NCBI RefSeq assembly: GCF_000154985.1
Contig: NZ_DS572694.1
Coordinates: 1-64,000 of the forward strand
Length of the DNA stretch: 64,000 nt
Origin: Streptococcus infantarius subsp. infantarius ATCC BAA-102
GTDB taxonomy: Bacteria; Bacillota; Bacilli; Lactobacillales; Streptococcaceae
Direction: 5' to 3'
Part shown: positions 8,843 through 19,077 of the stretch, in pieces
Numbering within the stretch: the stretch's first letter is position 1
Layout of the letters: each line of letters starts with the position of its first letter
Notes under the pieces: model-generated
The model's input: only the letters and a program-made list of their open reading frames with translations
Told to the model about the DNA's origin: nothing
Databases searched by the model: none
Position numbers and translations under genes: made by a program

Positions 8843-9949
8843 TTAATTAATATGAATGTTATAGTCAGTGTTTTCACTGATGACTGTTTTAGCATGTTCC
8901 AAATCTTTAGCATTCTTAAATGAAATTTGTAAAATCCCATTAATATCTTCACGGTTTTCTTCATTGACATGAATATTAACCAAAGATGTTCCGCGAAGCA
9001 ATTCCAAGATTTTTAAGATAACATCTTCTTCATCGGGAACATCGATAAAAAGATCGAAGGCACTTTCCACGCCACCACGTTTATGAATTTGCATTTCCTT
9101 ACGCGTTTCTTTGGCGTGGTTAAAATAATTCCAAATCGCATCCCCATCACCTTGTAAAACGAGTTTCTTAACCTCATCGAGTCTATCCTTGAAATCATCG
9201 ATGCGATTAGCAACAGCTTCTTTATTAGTCAAGAGAATGCTGGTCCACATGCCTGGCTCACTTTCAGCAATACGTGTCATATCACGAAAAGCACCCGCCG
9301 CAAAATGATTAGCCATTTCATGCTCTGCTGCATAATCACCAGCCTGCTCCATCAAACTTGCTGCAAGGACATGTGGGAAATGTGAAATTTGACTCGTTAC
9401 GCAGTCATGCTCTGCTGCATCAATTTCGACGTAGCGCGCATGTAAACCAGATAAAATCTCCTTAAGCTCAGCAATTGTTCCATCAACCGTTAAAGAAGAT
9501 GGAGTAAAAATGTAATACGCATTTTCAAATAAATTCACATCGGCGGCAATTGCTCCTGACTTGTGAGAACCTGCCATTGGATGTGAGCCGATAAAGCGAA
9601 CACCTTTACCAGCCAAGTATTTTTCTCCCGCCTCAACAATATCACGTTTCGTTGAACCGGCATCCGTAATAATCACATTCTCTTTCAAGTTCATTTCAGA
9701 AAGCGTCTTAATAAACTCAATGGTCTGTTTAATCGGAACTGCCAAAATAATCACATCTGCTAGAGGTGCAAATTCTTTAAAATCTGCTGTAGCTTCATCA
9801 ACAATCCCACGCTCAAGAGCAACATTTCGTGATTTGTCAGAACGATTGTATCCTAAAATTTTGTAATCTGGGTGGTCACGCTTAATACCTAAGGCAAGAG
9901 AGCCCCCAATCAAACCTAAACCTGCAACGTAAATCACTTTATTTTCCAT
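8843..9949 (-). CDS. tyrA: Prephenate dehydrogenase (tyrosine synthesis) with ACT domain
   Basis: TyrA oxidatively decarboxylates prephenate to 4-hydroxyphenylpyruvate. The 368-residue product has an N-terminal NAD-binding domain (GLGLIGGSLALGIKRD, about 7-22), the GSHPMAGSHKSG active-site segment (about 125-136) and helical dimer domain. It ends in an ACT domain (about 290-368), the usual site of tyrosine feedback control. The ATG at 9949 has a GGAGAAA site; eight more in-frame upstream codons are unlikely. An 81-base gap with a hairpin separates it from aroC. Confidence 0.94.
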   Translation of the reverse strand: MENKVIYVAGLGLIGGSLALGIKRDHPDYKILGYNRSDKSRNVALERGIVDEATADFKEFAPLADVIILAVPIKQTIEFIKTLSEMNLKENVIITDAGSTKRDIVEAGEKYLAGKGVRFIGSHPMAGSHKSGAIAADVNLFENAYYIFTPSSLTVDGTIAELKEILSGLHARYVEIDAAEHDCVTSQISHFPHVLAASLMEQAGDYAAEHEMANHFAAGAFRDMTRIAESEPGMWTSILLTNKEAVANRIDDFKDRLDEVKKLVLQGDGDAIWNYFNHAKETRKEMQIHKRGGVESAFDLFIDVPDEEDVILKILELLRGTSLVNIHVNEENREDINGILQISFKNAKDLEHAKTVISENTDYNIHIN

Positions 9950-9985
9950 AGTTTCTCCATTTCCGGATAACAATGCTTTATAGAA

Positions 9986-10014
9986 AGAAGCTGAGGACTT
10001 TTGTCTCAGCTTCT
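9986..10014 (-). other. Hairpin between aroC and tyrA
   Basis: A 12-base-pair stem with one bulged G (9986-9998 with 10003-10014) lies in the only sizeable gap of the aromatic operon. The minus strand after the stem is TTTCTATAAAG, a poor T tract. It may be a weak terminator, a processing site or an mRNA-stabilising hairpin. Confidence 0.6.
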
Positions 10015-10030
10015 GTCAACTGTTTATGCA

Positions 10031-11197
10031 TTAAAAATGTTTGACATAATCACGATGACGAGCGACAGCTTCTTTTAGTTCTTCGAGATTGTCAGAAGAA
10101 AATTTTTCAAGAATCTCATCAGCCACAACCGTTGCCACAACTGCTTCCATAACAACACCTGCTGCTGGAAGAGCCGTTGGATCTGAACGTTCGACAGTTG
10201 CTTTATAAGGCTCGTGAGTTTCAATATCAACTGACATCAAAGGTTTATAAAGCGTTGGGATAGGTTTCATGACACCACGCACAACAATTGGTTGTCCGTT
10301 TGTCATACCTCCTTCAAAACCACCAAGATTATTAGTACGGCGTGTGTATCCTTCTTCTTCGTTCCAGAGGATTTCATCCATTACTTGGCTACCTTTAAGG
10401 TAACCATCTTTGAAACCAAGTCCAAACTCAACACCTTTGAAGGCATTAATTGAAACAACGGCACTAGCAATCTTAGCATCAAGTTTCTTATCCCATTGCA
10501 CATAAGAACCAAGTCCAACAGGAACACCACCAACAACTGTTTCGACAACACCACCAATGGTATCTCCGTCCTTTTTGATTTGGTCAATATAATCTTTGAT
10601 TTCTTGTTCACGTTCTTGGTTAACAATTGACACTTCTGATTGGCTAGCTAATTCTTTAATTTGTGAAACAGTGAGTCCTTCTGGAACATCAACTTCTTTA
10701 CCGCCAAAGACCACAACGTGGTTAGCAATTTCAATGTCCAACTCAGCCAAAATACGTTTTGCCACAGCACCAACTGCCACACGCATTGTTGTTTCACGCG
10801 CAGAAGAACGTTCTAGAGAATTACGCAAATCTTCAAAGCGATATTTCATTCCACCTACAAGGTCAGCATGACCAGGACGTGGATGAGTAATTTTACGTTT
10901 TGTTTTAAGAGCATCATCAATATCTTCAACAGCCATAATATCTAACCATTTTTCGTGGTCTTTATTAATAACGTTAAGGGTAATTGGAGCTCCTGTTGTT
11001 TTTCCATGACGTACGCCAGATGTGATTTCAACCTTATCCGACTCAATTTTCATACGTCCGCCACGACCGTAACCGCCTTGGCGACGTTTCAAATCAACAT
11101 TAATATCTTCGGCAGTTAAAGGAAGTCCCGCAGGAACTCCTTCAATAATAGCCGTTAAACGCGGTCCGTGAGATTCACCAGCTGTCAAATATCTCAT
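10031..11197 (-). CDS. aroC: Chorismate synthase
   Basis: AroC makes chorismate from EPSP and needs reduced FMN. The 388-residue protein begins [20 protein letters not shown], the first family signature, and has [15 protein letters not shown], the second signature [29 protein letters not shown] (given in part: [12 protein letters not shown]), and the flavin-site [10 protein letters not shown]. Length is standard. Its ATG lies one base after the aroB stop, so the two are coupled. Confidence 0.97.
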   Translation of the reverse strand: MRYLTAGESHGPRLTAIIEGVPAGLPLTAEDINVDLKRRQGGYGRGGRMKIESDKVEITSGVRHGKTTGAPITLNVINKDHEKWLDIMAVEDIDDALKTKRKITHPRPGHADLVGGMKYRFEDLRNSLERSSARETTMRVAVGAVAKRILAELDIEIANHVVVFGGKEVDVPEGLTVSQIKELASQSEVSIVNQEREQEIKDYIDQIKKDGDTIGGVVETVVGGVPVGLGSYVQWDKKLDAKIASAVVSINAFKGVEFGLGFKDGYLKGSQVMDEILWNEEEGYTRRTNNLGGFEGGMTNGQPIVVRGVMKPIPTLYKPLMSVDIETHEPYKATVERSDPTALPAAGVVMEAVVATVVADEILEKFSSDNLEELKEAVARHRDYVKHF

Positions 11198-11198
11198 A

Positions 11199-12266
11199 TT
11201 ATTTCTCCAAATACTCTTTCATCTCTTCAAGGGGGATCTGATTGATCGCTGCGCTACCAAGCTCTGGTACAATGACAGTCTTAATCATTTTGCCACGAGC
11301 TTTTTTGTCATGTACTAAAGCTCCGTAAAGCACCTCAACATCCCATGGTTGGTAGTCTGTTGGCAAACCAAATTTTTGGCACATTTCAAAAATCTCTTTA
11401 GTGATACCTTTAGGCATTAAACCTTTTGCTTCGGCAACACGAGAAATTTGTACCATACCAATGGCAACAGCTTCACCATGCATCACTTTACCATAGCCTG
11501 CAGTTGCTTCAACGGCATGACCTATGGTGTGACCAAAGTTAAGATAAAGACGAACACCATTATCAAGTTCATCTTCTACAACAACTTTACGTTTTACATT
11601 ACATGAGCGATAGATAATGCTTTCTGCATGTTTTAAAATGCTTTCAGGCGAACCATCCATAGCAGAAAGTTCGTCCCAAAGTTCAACGTCTTCAATCAAA
11701 CCATACTTGATAACTTCCCCCATACCTTCAATGAGTTCTCGTTTCCCAAGAGTTTGAAGGGTTTCAGGATCGATTAAAACACCATCTGGTTGCGTAAATG
11801 TTCCAACCATATTTTTAGCAAATGGTGTATTAACACCTGTTTTACCACCAATTGATGAATCCACTTGAGCCGTTAGACTCGTCGGAATTTGCAAGAAATG
11901 AATTCCGCGCATATAAGTAGACGCTACGAAACCAGCTAAATCTCCAACGACACCTCCGCCAAGCGCAACGATTCCATCGCTACGTGTCATACCATTTTTA
12001 ACCAAAAATTCATATGCTTTATTGACTGTTTGAAGATTTTTTGATGCTTCACCTTCTAGAAAATCAAAAACAATCACTTCAAAGCCAGCGTTCTCAATGC
12101 TAAGCTTAACTTTTTCAGCATACAAACTTCCAACATGGTTATCTGTAATAAGGGCGATTTTTTGAGGTTGCCAAAGTGATTTTACCCAATCACCGGCTTT
12201 AGCTAAGATACCTTTTTCAATCACAATATCATAAGGTGTTTGTGGGAGATTAACATTCAATTTCAT
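11199..12266 (-). CDS. aroB: 3-dehydroquinate synthase
   Basis: AroB converts DAHP to 3-dehydroquinate, using NAD and a divalent metal. The 355-residue product shows [21 protein letters not shown] (nucleotide-binding; [11 protein letters not shown]) and metal ligands in [12 protein letters not shown] and [10 protein letters not shown]. The start at 12266 ([14 protein letters not shown]) has an AGGTGA site. The longer open frame upstream overlaps aroE and is not conserved. Follows aroE by 22 bases. Confidence 0.96.
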   Translation of the reverse strand: MKLNVNLPQTPYDIVIEKGILAKAGDWVKSLWQPQKIALITDNHVGSLYAEKVKLSIENAGFEVIVFDFLEGEASKNLQTVNKAYEFLVKNGMTRSDGIVALGGGVVGDLAGFVASTYMRGIHFLQIPTSLTAQVDSSIGGKTGVNTPFAKNMVGTFTQPDGVLIDPETLQTLGKRELIEGMGEVIKYGLIEDVELWDELSAMDGSPESILKHAESIIYRSCNVKRKVVVEDELDNGVRLYLNFGHTIGHAVEATAGYGKVMHGEAVAIGMVQISRVAEAKGLMPKGITKEIFEMCQKFGLPTDYQPWDVEVLYGALVHDKKARGKMIKTVIVPELGSAAINQIPLEEMKEYLEK

Positions 12267-12288
12267 TAGCGTCACCTGTTTTTTTATC

Positions 12289-13158
12289 CTATTTTGTATT
12301 GTACTTTTCTTCCAAAGCTGACCAAATCTCAGCCGTTGGCATAGTCTCACCAGTCCAGATTTCAAAAGCTTCTGCTGCTTGGAATAACAACATACCCAAG
12401 CCATTAAGCGCTTTCAGACCTTTGCTTCGAGCTAATTTCAAGAATGGTGTTTCAAATGGTTGATAAATTGTATCAGCCACCAAAAGACCTTCAGGAAACT
12501 CAAAGTCTTCTGTGATAATCATTGATTTACCATCCATTCCAACACTTGTCGCATTGACAAAAAGTTGTGATTCTAACACTTTTTCTTGAATTGTCTTCAA
12601 ATCTTCGACTGGATAAACAGTAATAGATACACCAGTTTTATCAGAAAGTTCCTGTGCTTTTTGACGTGTCGCATCCAAGAACTGTGTCTGATTGAAAATG
12701 TTAATATGACCTGCTCCATTAAGAGCAGCTTGGGCAATAAGAGCTATCGCAGCTCCACCACCACCAAGAATAGTCATTGTCTTGCCTTTAACATCAAAAT
12801 CAGCAAAAGTTGCAAGGCTTCTAAAGAAACCAATACCATCAGTATTGTGGCCAACCAACTTGCCGTCACGATTAATAACGGTATTAACCGCGCCAATCAA
12901 TGCAGCTGAGTCTGTCAACTCATCCATATAAGGCATAACTTTTTGTTTGTATGGCATTGAAATATTCACACCAAACATGTCATAACGTTTAACATTTTCC
13001 AAAGTAACCGCTAGGTCTTCCTCAGGAATATCCCAGGCAACATAAACACCATTTACACCTGTTTTATCAAAAGCGTAATTGTGAATAAATGGTGAAATAG
13101 AGTGTTTAATCGGTGTTGCCACGACAGCGGCTAAGCGAGTGTATCCATCAATCTGCAT
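12289..13158 (-). CDS. aroE: Shikimate dehydrogenase
   Basis: AroE reduces 3-dehydroshikimate with NADPH. The 289-residue protein has the shikimate-binding start ([17 protein letters not shown], Ser-Ile-Ser-Pro) and the NMPYKQ-equivalent [14 protein letters not shown] with its catalytic Lys. NTDGIGF and the nucleotide loop [16 protein letters not shown] follow. The ATG at 13158 is preferred over a TTG three bases upstream because the GGGAGG site is then seven bases away. The start lies inside the end of aroD, an 11-base overlap. Confidence 0.96.
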   Translation of the reverse strand: MQIDGYTRLAAVVATPIKHSISPFIHNYAFDKTGVNGVYVAWDIPEEDLAVTLENVKRYDMFGVNISMPYKQKVMPYMDELTDSAALIGAVNTVINRDGKLVGHNTDGIGFFRSLATFADFDVKGKTMTILGGGGAAIALIAQAALNGAGHINIFNQTQFLDATRQKAQELSDKTGVSITVYPVEDLKTIQEKVLESQLFVNATSVGMDGKSMIITEDFEFPEGLLVADTIYQPFETPFLKLARSKGLKALNGLGMLLFQAAEAFEIWTGETMPTAEIWSALEEKYNTK

Positions 13159-13825
13159 CAAGTACCTCCCTAATACGTTTCATATCGGCAAGAGCAACCT
13201 GTCCAGGTGCACTTGCTTGGTCTAGGCTTGCAAATGACCATGATGAGCCGAATACATCAACAGCAAAACGTGAAACACGTCCAAGTTTGCCCATTGACAT
13301 AGTCGCATACTCTTGTTCAGGATTTAGTGTTTTAAATCCACGAGTGTAGTTCATCAAGTCAATAACATCTTGTTCACTTTGGGGCATAACAGCAACCTTA
13401 ACTACACGAGGAGCTAGGGCTGTTAATTCAGAAAATGATTCCATCAAGTTTTCAGGAGTCTCTTCAAAATTATGATAAGATAAAACTAGATTTGGAAACT
13501 CTAACATTTGTTGAAAGGCTTCTTTATGTGAAAAATATTCAAAATCGATATAATCTGGGTGGTAAATAGCATTAATATTTTTCAAAAGCTCAACGTATTC
13601 GTCATCAGATAAGTTAAGATTACCACCTTCTTTATCTGTGCGAATGGTAAAAATAATTTCTCTGCCAGAAAATTTTTCAAAGATAGCTGGCGCAACAGTC
13701 ATGATATCTTCTTTGGCTAAGTAATCAGCTCGCCATTCAATGATATCCACATCTTCAAATCTCGAAATATCAATCGACTGCGCCTCTTCTAAATCTTTCG
13801 GCATAATAGGTACTACTATTTTCAT
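13148..13825 (-). CDS. aroD: Type I 3-dehydroquinate dehydratase
   Basis: AroD dehydrates 3-dehydroquinate by a Schiff-base mechanism. The 225-residue product starts [23 protein letters not shown], the strand [14 protein letters not shown], the catalytic-His region [12 protein letters not shown] and the Schiff-base Lys in [13 protein letters not shown] are all visible. Its ATG overlaps the stop of the upstream methyltransferase gene by four bases (ATGA). Confidence 0.96.
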   Translation of the reverse strand: MKIVVPIMPKDLEEAQSIDISRFEDVDIIEWRADYLAKEDIMTVAPAIFEKFSGREIIFTIRTDKEGGNLNLSDDEYVELLKNINAIYHPDYIDFEYFSHKEAFQQMLEFPNLVLSYHNFEETPENLMESFSELTALAPRVVKVAVMPQSEQDVIDLMNYTRGFKTLNPEQEYATMSMGKLGRVSRFAVDVFGSSWSFASLDQASAPGQVALADMKRIREVLDAD

Positions 13826-14985
13826 TTCTCAACCTTTATTGTAAATACTTTCAAATAATTACTGCTCATATCTGCCTTGTTAACAGTGAAATCACTTGGC
13901 AATTGTTGCAAGCGAATATACTCATGCTTAACAGAAGCAAATCCTTTTTCCAATTGTTTCTTAAACTGTGCCACAGTCAAATTAGCTGCATTTGTAGAGG
14001 CAATGATTGTGCCATCATCTGATAAAACTTCTAGTGCTTGACTAATGAGACAGTGATAGTCTTTAGCAACTGAAAATGTTTGTTTTTTATTACGAGCAAA
14101 ACTTGGTGGATCGATAACAATTAAATCAAAAGTCAAGTTTTTACGTTTAGCGTATTTGAAATATTCAAAAACATCCATGACCACAAAATGATGATTTGTC
14201 ACATCAAGGCCATTGGCTTCAAAATGCGCTTGAGACAGTTCACGAGAACGTTTAGCTAAGTCTACAGAAGTTGTTTCAATCGCACCACCCATAGCTGCTG
14301 CAACTGAGAAAGCTGCTGTATAAGAAAACATATTTAGAACACGTTTTCCAAGACCTAGTTCATTAATTAAAGCATCACGGACTTCATGTTGATCTAAAAA
14401 GATACCTGTCATCAGGCCATCATTCATAAAAACACTGTATTTGACACCATTTTCCAAAATGGTAAAGGTTTCAGGTGCTTCTTGACCATAAATGTGAGCT
14501 GACTCATAATCAAGTCCTTTAAAGCGAATTTTTTCATATCCGCCTTTAACCGCAGGATAAACTTTTTGAAAGGCTTTAACAATGATATCACGATACTGAT
14601 AAACAAAAGTGTTGTACCAAGAAAATACAACAAAATCAGCATAACGATCTATCGTCACACCACCGAAATTATCGCCATCTTGATTAAATAATCGATAAGC
14701 TGTTGTTAAATCAGAGTTTTCAAAGTGTTGACGCTTCTGCTTAGCCTTACTAAACAAGCTTTCAAAATAAGATTCTATCAAATCAACCTTGCCATTTCCT
14801 AAGAACCAACCAATCCCTTTATTTTGACGAGATAGGTAAGCTGTTCCTAAAAACTGACGTGAGTGATTGTAAAGAGCAACTAACTGATTATCTAAATCAA
14901 GTTGATGAAAATCTTTTCCATCCAAAAGTTGAATACCACGCTTAATTTTCTTTTCAACAAAAGAATCCACGTATAGTTTGTTCAT
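13822..14985 (-). CDS. Class I SAM-dependent rRNA methyltransferase (RlmI-like)
   Basis: A 387-residue protein with an N-terminal PUA-like RNA-binding part (about 1-75) and a Rossmann methyltransferase domain. SAM motif I appears as [19 protein letters not shown] (about 214-232) and the catalytic-type loop is [12 protein letters not shown] (about 285-296). The organisation is that of RlmI/YccW 5-methylcytosine enzymes of 23S rRNA, but the target base here is not known. It is the first gene of the aroD-aroE-aroB-aroC-tyrA operon, a constant streptococcal linkage. Confidence 0.87.
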   Translation of the reverse strand: MNKLYVDSFVEKKIKRGIQLLDGKDFHQLDLDNQLVALYNHSRQFLGTAYLSRQNKGIGWFLGNGKVDLIESYFESLFSKAKQKRQHFENSDLTTAYRLFNQDGDNFGGVTIDRYADFVVFSWYNTFVYQYRDIIVKAFQKVYPAVKGGYEKIRFKGLDYESAHIYGQEAPETFTILENGVKYSVFMNDGLMTGIFLDQHEVRDALINELGLGKRVLNMFSYTAAFSVAAAMGGAIETTSVDLAKRSRELSQAHFEANGLDVTNHHFVVMDVFEYFKYAKRKNLTFDLIVIDPPSFARNKKQTFSVAKDYHCLISQALEVLSDDGTIIASTNAANLTVAQFKKQLEKGFASVKHEYIRLQQLPSDFTVNKADMSSNYLKVFTIKVEK

Positions 14986-15327
14986 GAAGCCTATTATATC
15001 AAAAATTCAGAATTTTTCCCACTAAATTTTATATTTCACAGGCATAAGAACCAACTTTTTACGCCTAAACAAGGGGATTCTATTAAAGATTAGAGAAGTA
15101 AACTAGATAACAGAGTTATTTTTGCATCTAATACACTAAAAATAATAGTCACTATCTGAAATGTTGTCTTCAAATGCTGACTTTTTTATCACCACAAACT
15201 TCTTTTACTTCCTTTAAAACACCTTCAATATGCACTACGGTTCTTTGTACTAAAAATTTCTTCTTTATGATATAATGGGGACTGAGATTTTATCTTTAGG
15301 AAAAAAAGAATAAAGGAAGTTCCTACA
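14986..15327. other. Intergenic region upstream of ltaS
   Basis: This 342-base gap lies between divergent genes. It contains the ltaS promoter near 15271 and a T/A-rich stretch. A stop-ended minus-strand reading of about 30 codons (15170-15262) looks mildly coding but has no clear start. Nothing else is supported. Confidence 0.5.
15268..15276 (+). promoter_or_regulatory. Extended -10 promoter of ltaS
   Basis: TGATATAAT (TG-n-TATAAT, 15268-15276) lies 50 bases before the ltaS start. The -35 is weak, as is common with an extended -10. Confidence 0.6.
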
Positions 15328-17463
15328 GTGAAAAAAATGAAACAAATTATCTCTCACGTGGTTAATACACGTTTGGGATTTATTTTGACACTTTTAGTCT
15401 TGTATTGGCTAAAAACTATGTGGGCTTATCACGTTGACTTTAGTCTCGGACTAGAGAATCCGTATCAACTTTTATTATCAATTATCAATCCTATTCCGCT
15501 AGGATTGCTTCTGCTCGGGTTAAGCCTTTATATTAAGAGAACGCGTGTTTTTTATATCGTTAGTTGGATTATCTACACAATATTAAATCTTCTACTTATT
15601 TCTAACGCGATTTATTTCCGTGAATTTTCGGATTTCATTACTGTAAGTGCTATGCTAGCAAGTAGTAAAGTTTCTGCTGGTCTTGGTGACTCAGCCCTTA
15701 ACTTACTGCGTGTTTGGGATATTATTTACATTATTGATTATATCATTCTACTTGCACTATTTGCTACTAAGAAAATAAAAGTTGATAATCGTCCATTTAA
15801 CAAACGCGCAAGCTTTGCTATTACGGCCTTATCAACTCTATTATTTTCAATTAACCTTTTCATGGCCGAAATTGATCGACCTGAATTGTTAACTCGTGGT
15901 TTTTCAAATGTTTATGTGGTTAGAGCGCTTGGCTTGCCGTCATTTACAGCCTATAGTGCTAATCAAACCTATCAAACAGAAAAAGTTCGTAGCGAAGCCA
16001 CCGCTTCTGACCTAAAAGAAGCTAAAAAATATGTTTCAGAGCATTATGCAGCACCAAATTCAAAATATTTTGGTATTGCTAAAGGACGAAACGTCATTGT
16101 TATCCACTTAGAAAGTTTCCAACAATTTTTGATTGATTACCATTTGCAAGTTGACGGAAAATCATATGAAGTCACTCCGTTCTTGAACTCGCTATATCAC
16201 TCAAATTCAACTCTAGCTTTTTCAAACTTCTTCAACCAAGTTAAAGCCGGTAAAACATCTGATGCTGAAACCTTGATGGAAACGTCATTATTCGGTCTCA
16301 GCAGTGGTTCATACCTTGTTAACTACGGTGGAACAAATACTGCTTACGCTGCCCCATCAATCCTTGGACAAACTGATGATTACACAAGTGCTGTTTTCCA
16401 CGGTAACGTTGGTACCTTCTGGAACCGTAATAATGCCTATAAACAATGGGGTTACAACTACTTCTTTGATTCATCATATTTCACAAAACAAAACAGTGAA
16501 AACTCATTCCAATATGGATTGAATGATAAATACATGTTTGCTGACTCAATTAAATACCTTGAGCACATGCAACAACCTTTCTATACTAAGTTTATTACTG
16601 TAAGTAACCACTACCCATACACAAGTTTAGCTGGTAATTCTGATGAAGAAGGTTTCCCATTAGCTAAAACCAATGATGAAACAATCAACGGTTACTTCGC
16701 AACTGCTAACTACTTAGATTCTGCCGTCAAAGCTTTCTTTGATTATTTGAAAGAATCTGGTTTATATGATAATTCGATTATCGTCCTCTACGGTGACCAC
16801 TACGGTATCTCAAACTCAAGAAACACTGATTTGGCGCCACTTCTTGGAAAAGATTCTGAAACATGGACTGGTTATGATAACGCCATGTTACAACGTGTTC
16901 CTTACATGATTCATATTCCAGGATTTACTGAAGGACACATCAGCAACACCTTTGGTGGTGAAGTTGACAACTTACCAACGCTTCTACACTTGCTAGGTAT
17001 CGATACAAGCAACTACGTTCAACTCGGACAAGACTTGCTTTCTAGCGATAATAAACAAATCGTAGCCTTTAGAACATCAGGCGATTATGTGACACCAACT
17101 TATACAAGTTATAGCGGTCACCTCTACTACACTGACTCTGGTCAAGAAATTACAAACCCTGACGAAAACACTCAAGCAGCAACTAAAGCTATTCGCGATG
17201 CTGTTGCTAAACAACTTTCTGTCAGCGACGAAGTTCAAACTGGTGACCTACTTCGATTTGATAAGAATGGTTTAAAAGAAGTCGATAGTTCTTCAATTTC
17301 TTATACACATTCTCTTAAAACACTTAAATCAATCGAGAAAAAACGCGGTGACGAGTCAACTAGTCTATATAGCGAAAATGGCGACGAATCAACAGTCGAT
17401 CTCTTCAAAGCACCAAGCTACATGCAACTTCACGAAAGTTCAAATAGCTCAAGCTCTGAATAA
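15328..17463 (+). CDS. ltaS: Lipoteichoic acid synthase family protein
   Basis: LtaS polymerises glycerol phosphate from phosphatidylglycerol outside the membrane. The 711-residue protein has five N-terminal membrane segments (about 15-190) and an extracellular sulfatase-fold domain (about 250-630). Metal and catalytic residues are seen: IHLESFQ (Glu about 262), KAGKTSDAE (nucleophile Thr about 310) and YGDHYGI. The start is GTG at 15328, eight bases after an AAAGGAAG site; an ATG three codons later is less well placed. Monocistronic with its own promoter and terminator. A second family member in this window (31843-34332) belongs to the polysaccharide cluster. Confidence 0.92.
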   Translation: MKKMKQIISHVVNTRLGFILTLLVLYWLKTMWAYHVDFSLGLENPYQLLLSIINPIPLGLLLLGLSLYIKRTRVFYIVSWIIYTILNLLLISNAIYFREFSDFITVSAMLASSKVSAGLGDSALNLLRVWDIIYIIDYIILLALFATKKIKVDNRPFNKRASFAITALSTLLFSINLFMAEIDRPELLTRGFSNVYVVRALGLPSFTAYSANQTYQTEKVRSEATASDLKEAKKYVSEHYAAPNSKYFGIAKGRNVIVIHLESFQQFLIDYHLQVDGKSYEVTPFLNSLYHSNSTLAFSNFFNQVKAGKTSDAETLMETSLFGLSSGSYLVNYGGTNTAYAAPSILGQTDDYTSAVFHGNVGTFWNRNNAYKQWGYNYFFDSSYFTKQNSENSFQYGLNDKYMFADSIKYLEHMQQPFYTKFITVSNHYPYTSLAGNSDEEGFPLAKTNDETINGYFATANYLDSAVKAFFDYLKESGLYDNSIIVLYGDHYGISNSRNTDLAPLLGKDSETWTGYDNAMLQRVPYMIHIPGFTEGHISNTFGGEVDNLPTLLHLLGIDTSNYVQLGQDLLSSDNKQIVAFRTSGDYVTPTYTSYSGHLYYTDSGQEITNPDENTQAATKAIRDAVAKQLSVSDEVQTGDLLRFDKNGLKEVDSSSISYTHSLKTLKSIEKKRGDESTSLYSENGDESTVDLFKAPSYMQLHESSNSSSSE

Positions 17464-17474
17464 GTACTCATAAT

Positions 17475-17510
17475 TAAAAAGTCTTGCTAGGTTTAGCAAG
17501 ACTTTTTTTG
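17475..17510 (+). terminator. Terminator after ltaS
   Basis: Perfect stem AAAAAGTCTTGCT / AGCAAGACTTTTT with a six-base loop and a T run, 12 bases after the ltaS stop. Confidence 0.93.
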
Positions 17511-17687
17511 ATACCTTCATTTCTAAGTTTGGTAAATATTCATCGAAAGTACGGTGAATAAAGAACAATACTTTCATTGTACAACTAACTCTTAGGGTAG
17601 CCATTTTGCTTCTCCTATCGCTCTAATTTCAGCACTAATCAAATTTTATACTAAATCTATAAATTATTGATATAGAACCATAAAGAC

Positions 17688-17714
17688 AAAAAAAGACTAA
17701 CCAAAGGCTAGCCT
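17688..17714 (-). terminator. Terminator after rplT
   Basis: On the minus strand GGCTAGCC pairs with GGTTAGTC (G-U pairs allowed) and is followed by seven T, ending infC-rpmI-rplT. Confidence 0.85.
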
Positions 17715-17724
17715 TTATTAATTC

Positions 17725-18084
17725 TTATTTACCAAGTTTAGCTTTAGCTGCATCTGCAAGAGCTGTGAAAGCTGCTGCATCGTTAACTGCTAAATCAGCA
17801 AGCATTTTACGGTTAACTTCGATTTCAGCCAATTTCAAACCGTGCATCAATTGTGAGTATGACAAACCGTTCATACGAGCTGCCGCATTGATACGAGTGA
17901 TCCAAAGTTTACGGAAATCACGTTTTTTCTGACGACGGTCACGGTATGCATAGTAGTAAGAGTTCATTACTTGTTCTTTTGCAGTACGGAACAAGATATG
18001 TTTTGCACCATAGTAACCTTTAGCAAGTTTCAATACACGTTTACGACGTTTGCGTGATACAACGCCACTTTTAACACGAGCCAT
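17725..18084 (-). CDS. rplT: 50S ribosomal protein L20
   Basis: L20 binds 23S rRNA early in assembly and in Firmicutes also represses its own operon. The 119-residue product starts [24 protein letters not shown] and holds the family signature in [21 protein letters not shown]. Last gene of infC-rpmI-rplT, 51 bases after rpmI. Confidence 0.98.
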   Translation of the reverse strand: MARVKSGVVSRKRRKRVLKLAKGYYGAKHILFRTAKEQVMNSYYYAYRDRRQKKRDFRKLWITRINAAARMNGLSYSQLMHGLKLAEIEVNRKMLADLAVNDAAAFTALADAAKAKLGK

Positions 18085-18135
18085 TTATATTCTCCTCCAA
18101 ATAATTCTTAATAATATCGAGTAATTGCTTTAGTC

Positions 18136-18336
18136 TTATTTAAGACCTGAAAGCATTGCTTTAATACGTTTGAAATCTCCTGAGTGCACCATAGCTGCTT
18201 TACGAAGATGACGACGTTGTTTTTTAGTTTTACCGTGGAAACGGTGTGAAGTAAATGCGCGGAAGCGTTTCAATCCACCAGAACCTGTACGTTTGAAACG
18301 TTTAGCTGATGCGCGGTGAGTTTTTTGTTTTGGCAT
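18136..18336 (-). CDS. rpmI: 50S ribosomal protein L35
   Basis: A 66-residue basic protein starting [20 protein letters not shown], with [16 protein letters not shown], the L35 signature region. It lies between infC and rplT as in most bacteria. The ribosome site is GAGGAG. Confidence 0.97.
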   Translation of the reverse strand: MPKQKTHRASAKRFKRTGSGGLKRFRAFTSHRFHGKTKKQRRHLRKAAMVHSGDFKRIKAMLSGLK

Positions 18337-18374
18337 TTTAGAATTCTCCTCTTAAAATAGTTTAAAATTGACAA

Positions 18375-18905
18375 TTATTTTTTGTCTGGAATTGGAGCAA
18401 GTTGCATGAACATTTGACGTCCATCCATCTTAGCTCTTTGCTCAATAATAGCAATATCTTGCGTTTTTTCTGCAAATTCCGCCAATACCTTTGCTCCAAT
18501 TTCTTTGTGAGTAATCATACGACCTCTAAAGCGAATTGAGACTTTCACTTTGTTTCCTTTTTCAAGGAATTTACGGCCGTTACGAAGTTTAGTCTCGAAG
18601 TCACCTTTATCGATAACTGGGCTAAGACGAACTTCTTTAACAGTCACAACGCTTTGTTTTTTACGTTGTTCCTTACGTTTCTTTTGATACTCAAATTTGA
18701 ACTTTCCGTAGTCCATAATTTTAGCAACAGGTGGCGTAGCTTGTGGCTGAATTAGAACCAAGTCAACATTAGCATCATCAGCAATAGCTTGTGCTTCTGA
18801 CAATGGTCTAATTCCTAGTTGTTCACCATCAAGACCAACGAGACGAACTTCGCGAACGCGGATTTCATCGTTAATGAATAGATCTTTCTTAGCTATGATC
18901 TTCAC
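18375..18905 (-). CDS. infC: Translation initiation factor IF-3
   Basis: IF-3 keeps the 30S subunit free and proofreads the start codon. The product (176 residues counted from GTG at 18905) shows [15 protein letters not shown], the linker [17 protein letters not shown] and the C-terminal [10 protein letters not shown] segment. The start is odd: the only strong ribosome site (AGAGG, 18905-18910) touches the GTG. It is properly spaced only for AUC (18899) or AUA (18896) two or three codons later. A non-AUG start is a known device by which IF-3 limits its own synthesis. The operon is preceded by an L20-type leader. Confidence 0.96.
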   Translation of the reverse strand: MKIIAKKDLFINDEIRVREVRLVGLDGEQLGIRPLSEAQAIADDANVDLVLIQPQATPPVAKIMDYGKFKFEYQKKRKEQRKKQSVVTVKEVRLSPVIDKGDFETKLRNGRKFLEKGNKVKVSIRFRGRMITHKEIGAKVLAEFAEKTQDIAIIEQRAKMDGRQMFMQLAPIPDKK

Positions 18906-19043
18906 CTCTTTATTTTTTTAGAGAAAAACGAAACGGACTTGATAAATCAAGCCCGCACACACGTAATATTCCATTCGGAATCTTTGACATGTTGGGCCAG
19001 ACAACCGTAGTCGCAAGGCGAGAAGCTCTCACTTCTGCTTTTC
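18906..19043 (-). ncRNA. L20 leader with attenuator upstream of infC
   Basis: About 140 untranslated bases lie between a promoter (-10 TATAAT at 19050-19055) and infC. Near the end sits a strong hairpin (CGGGCTTGAT / ATCAAGTCCG, 18934-18955) followed on the minus strand by TTTCGTTTTTC, a terminator inside the leader. Further upstream is structured sequence containing GCTTCTCGCCTTGCG. This matches the Firmicutes L20 leader, where L20 binding favours early termination. Family assignment is by position and layout. Confidence 0.7.
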
Positions 19044-19049
19044 TCATTG

Positions 19050-19077
19050 ATTATATTCTATCATAGAGACTAGTCCA
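19050..19077 (-). promoter_or_regulatory. Promoter of infC-rpmI-rplT
   Basis: -10 TATAAT (19050-19055) and -35 TGGACT (19072-19077) with 16 bases between them. The -35 overlaps the last codons of cmk, so the operon starts independently of cmk. Confidence 0.6.

Noticed and set aside
11199-12404. Longer aroB reading from 12404
   Set aside because: The added 46 residues overlap aroE in another frame and are unconserved; the ATG at 12266 has a good ribosome site.
15170-15262. Minus-strand stop-ended stretch that translates to VVHIEGVLKEVKEVCGDKK
   Set aside because: About 30 codons with plausible composition but no start or ribosome site and no family match. At most a fragment.
17449-17604. Minus-strand reading of about 51 codons with AGGAG and ATG (MATLRVSCTMK) downstream of ltaS
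   Set aside because: It runs through the ltaS terminator into the ltaS coding end and has no recognisable domain. It may be a gene remnant but is not supported as a gene.
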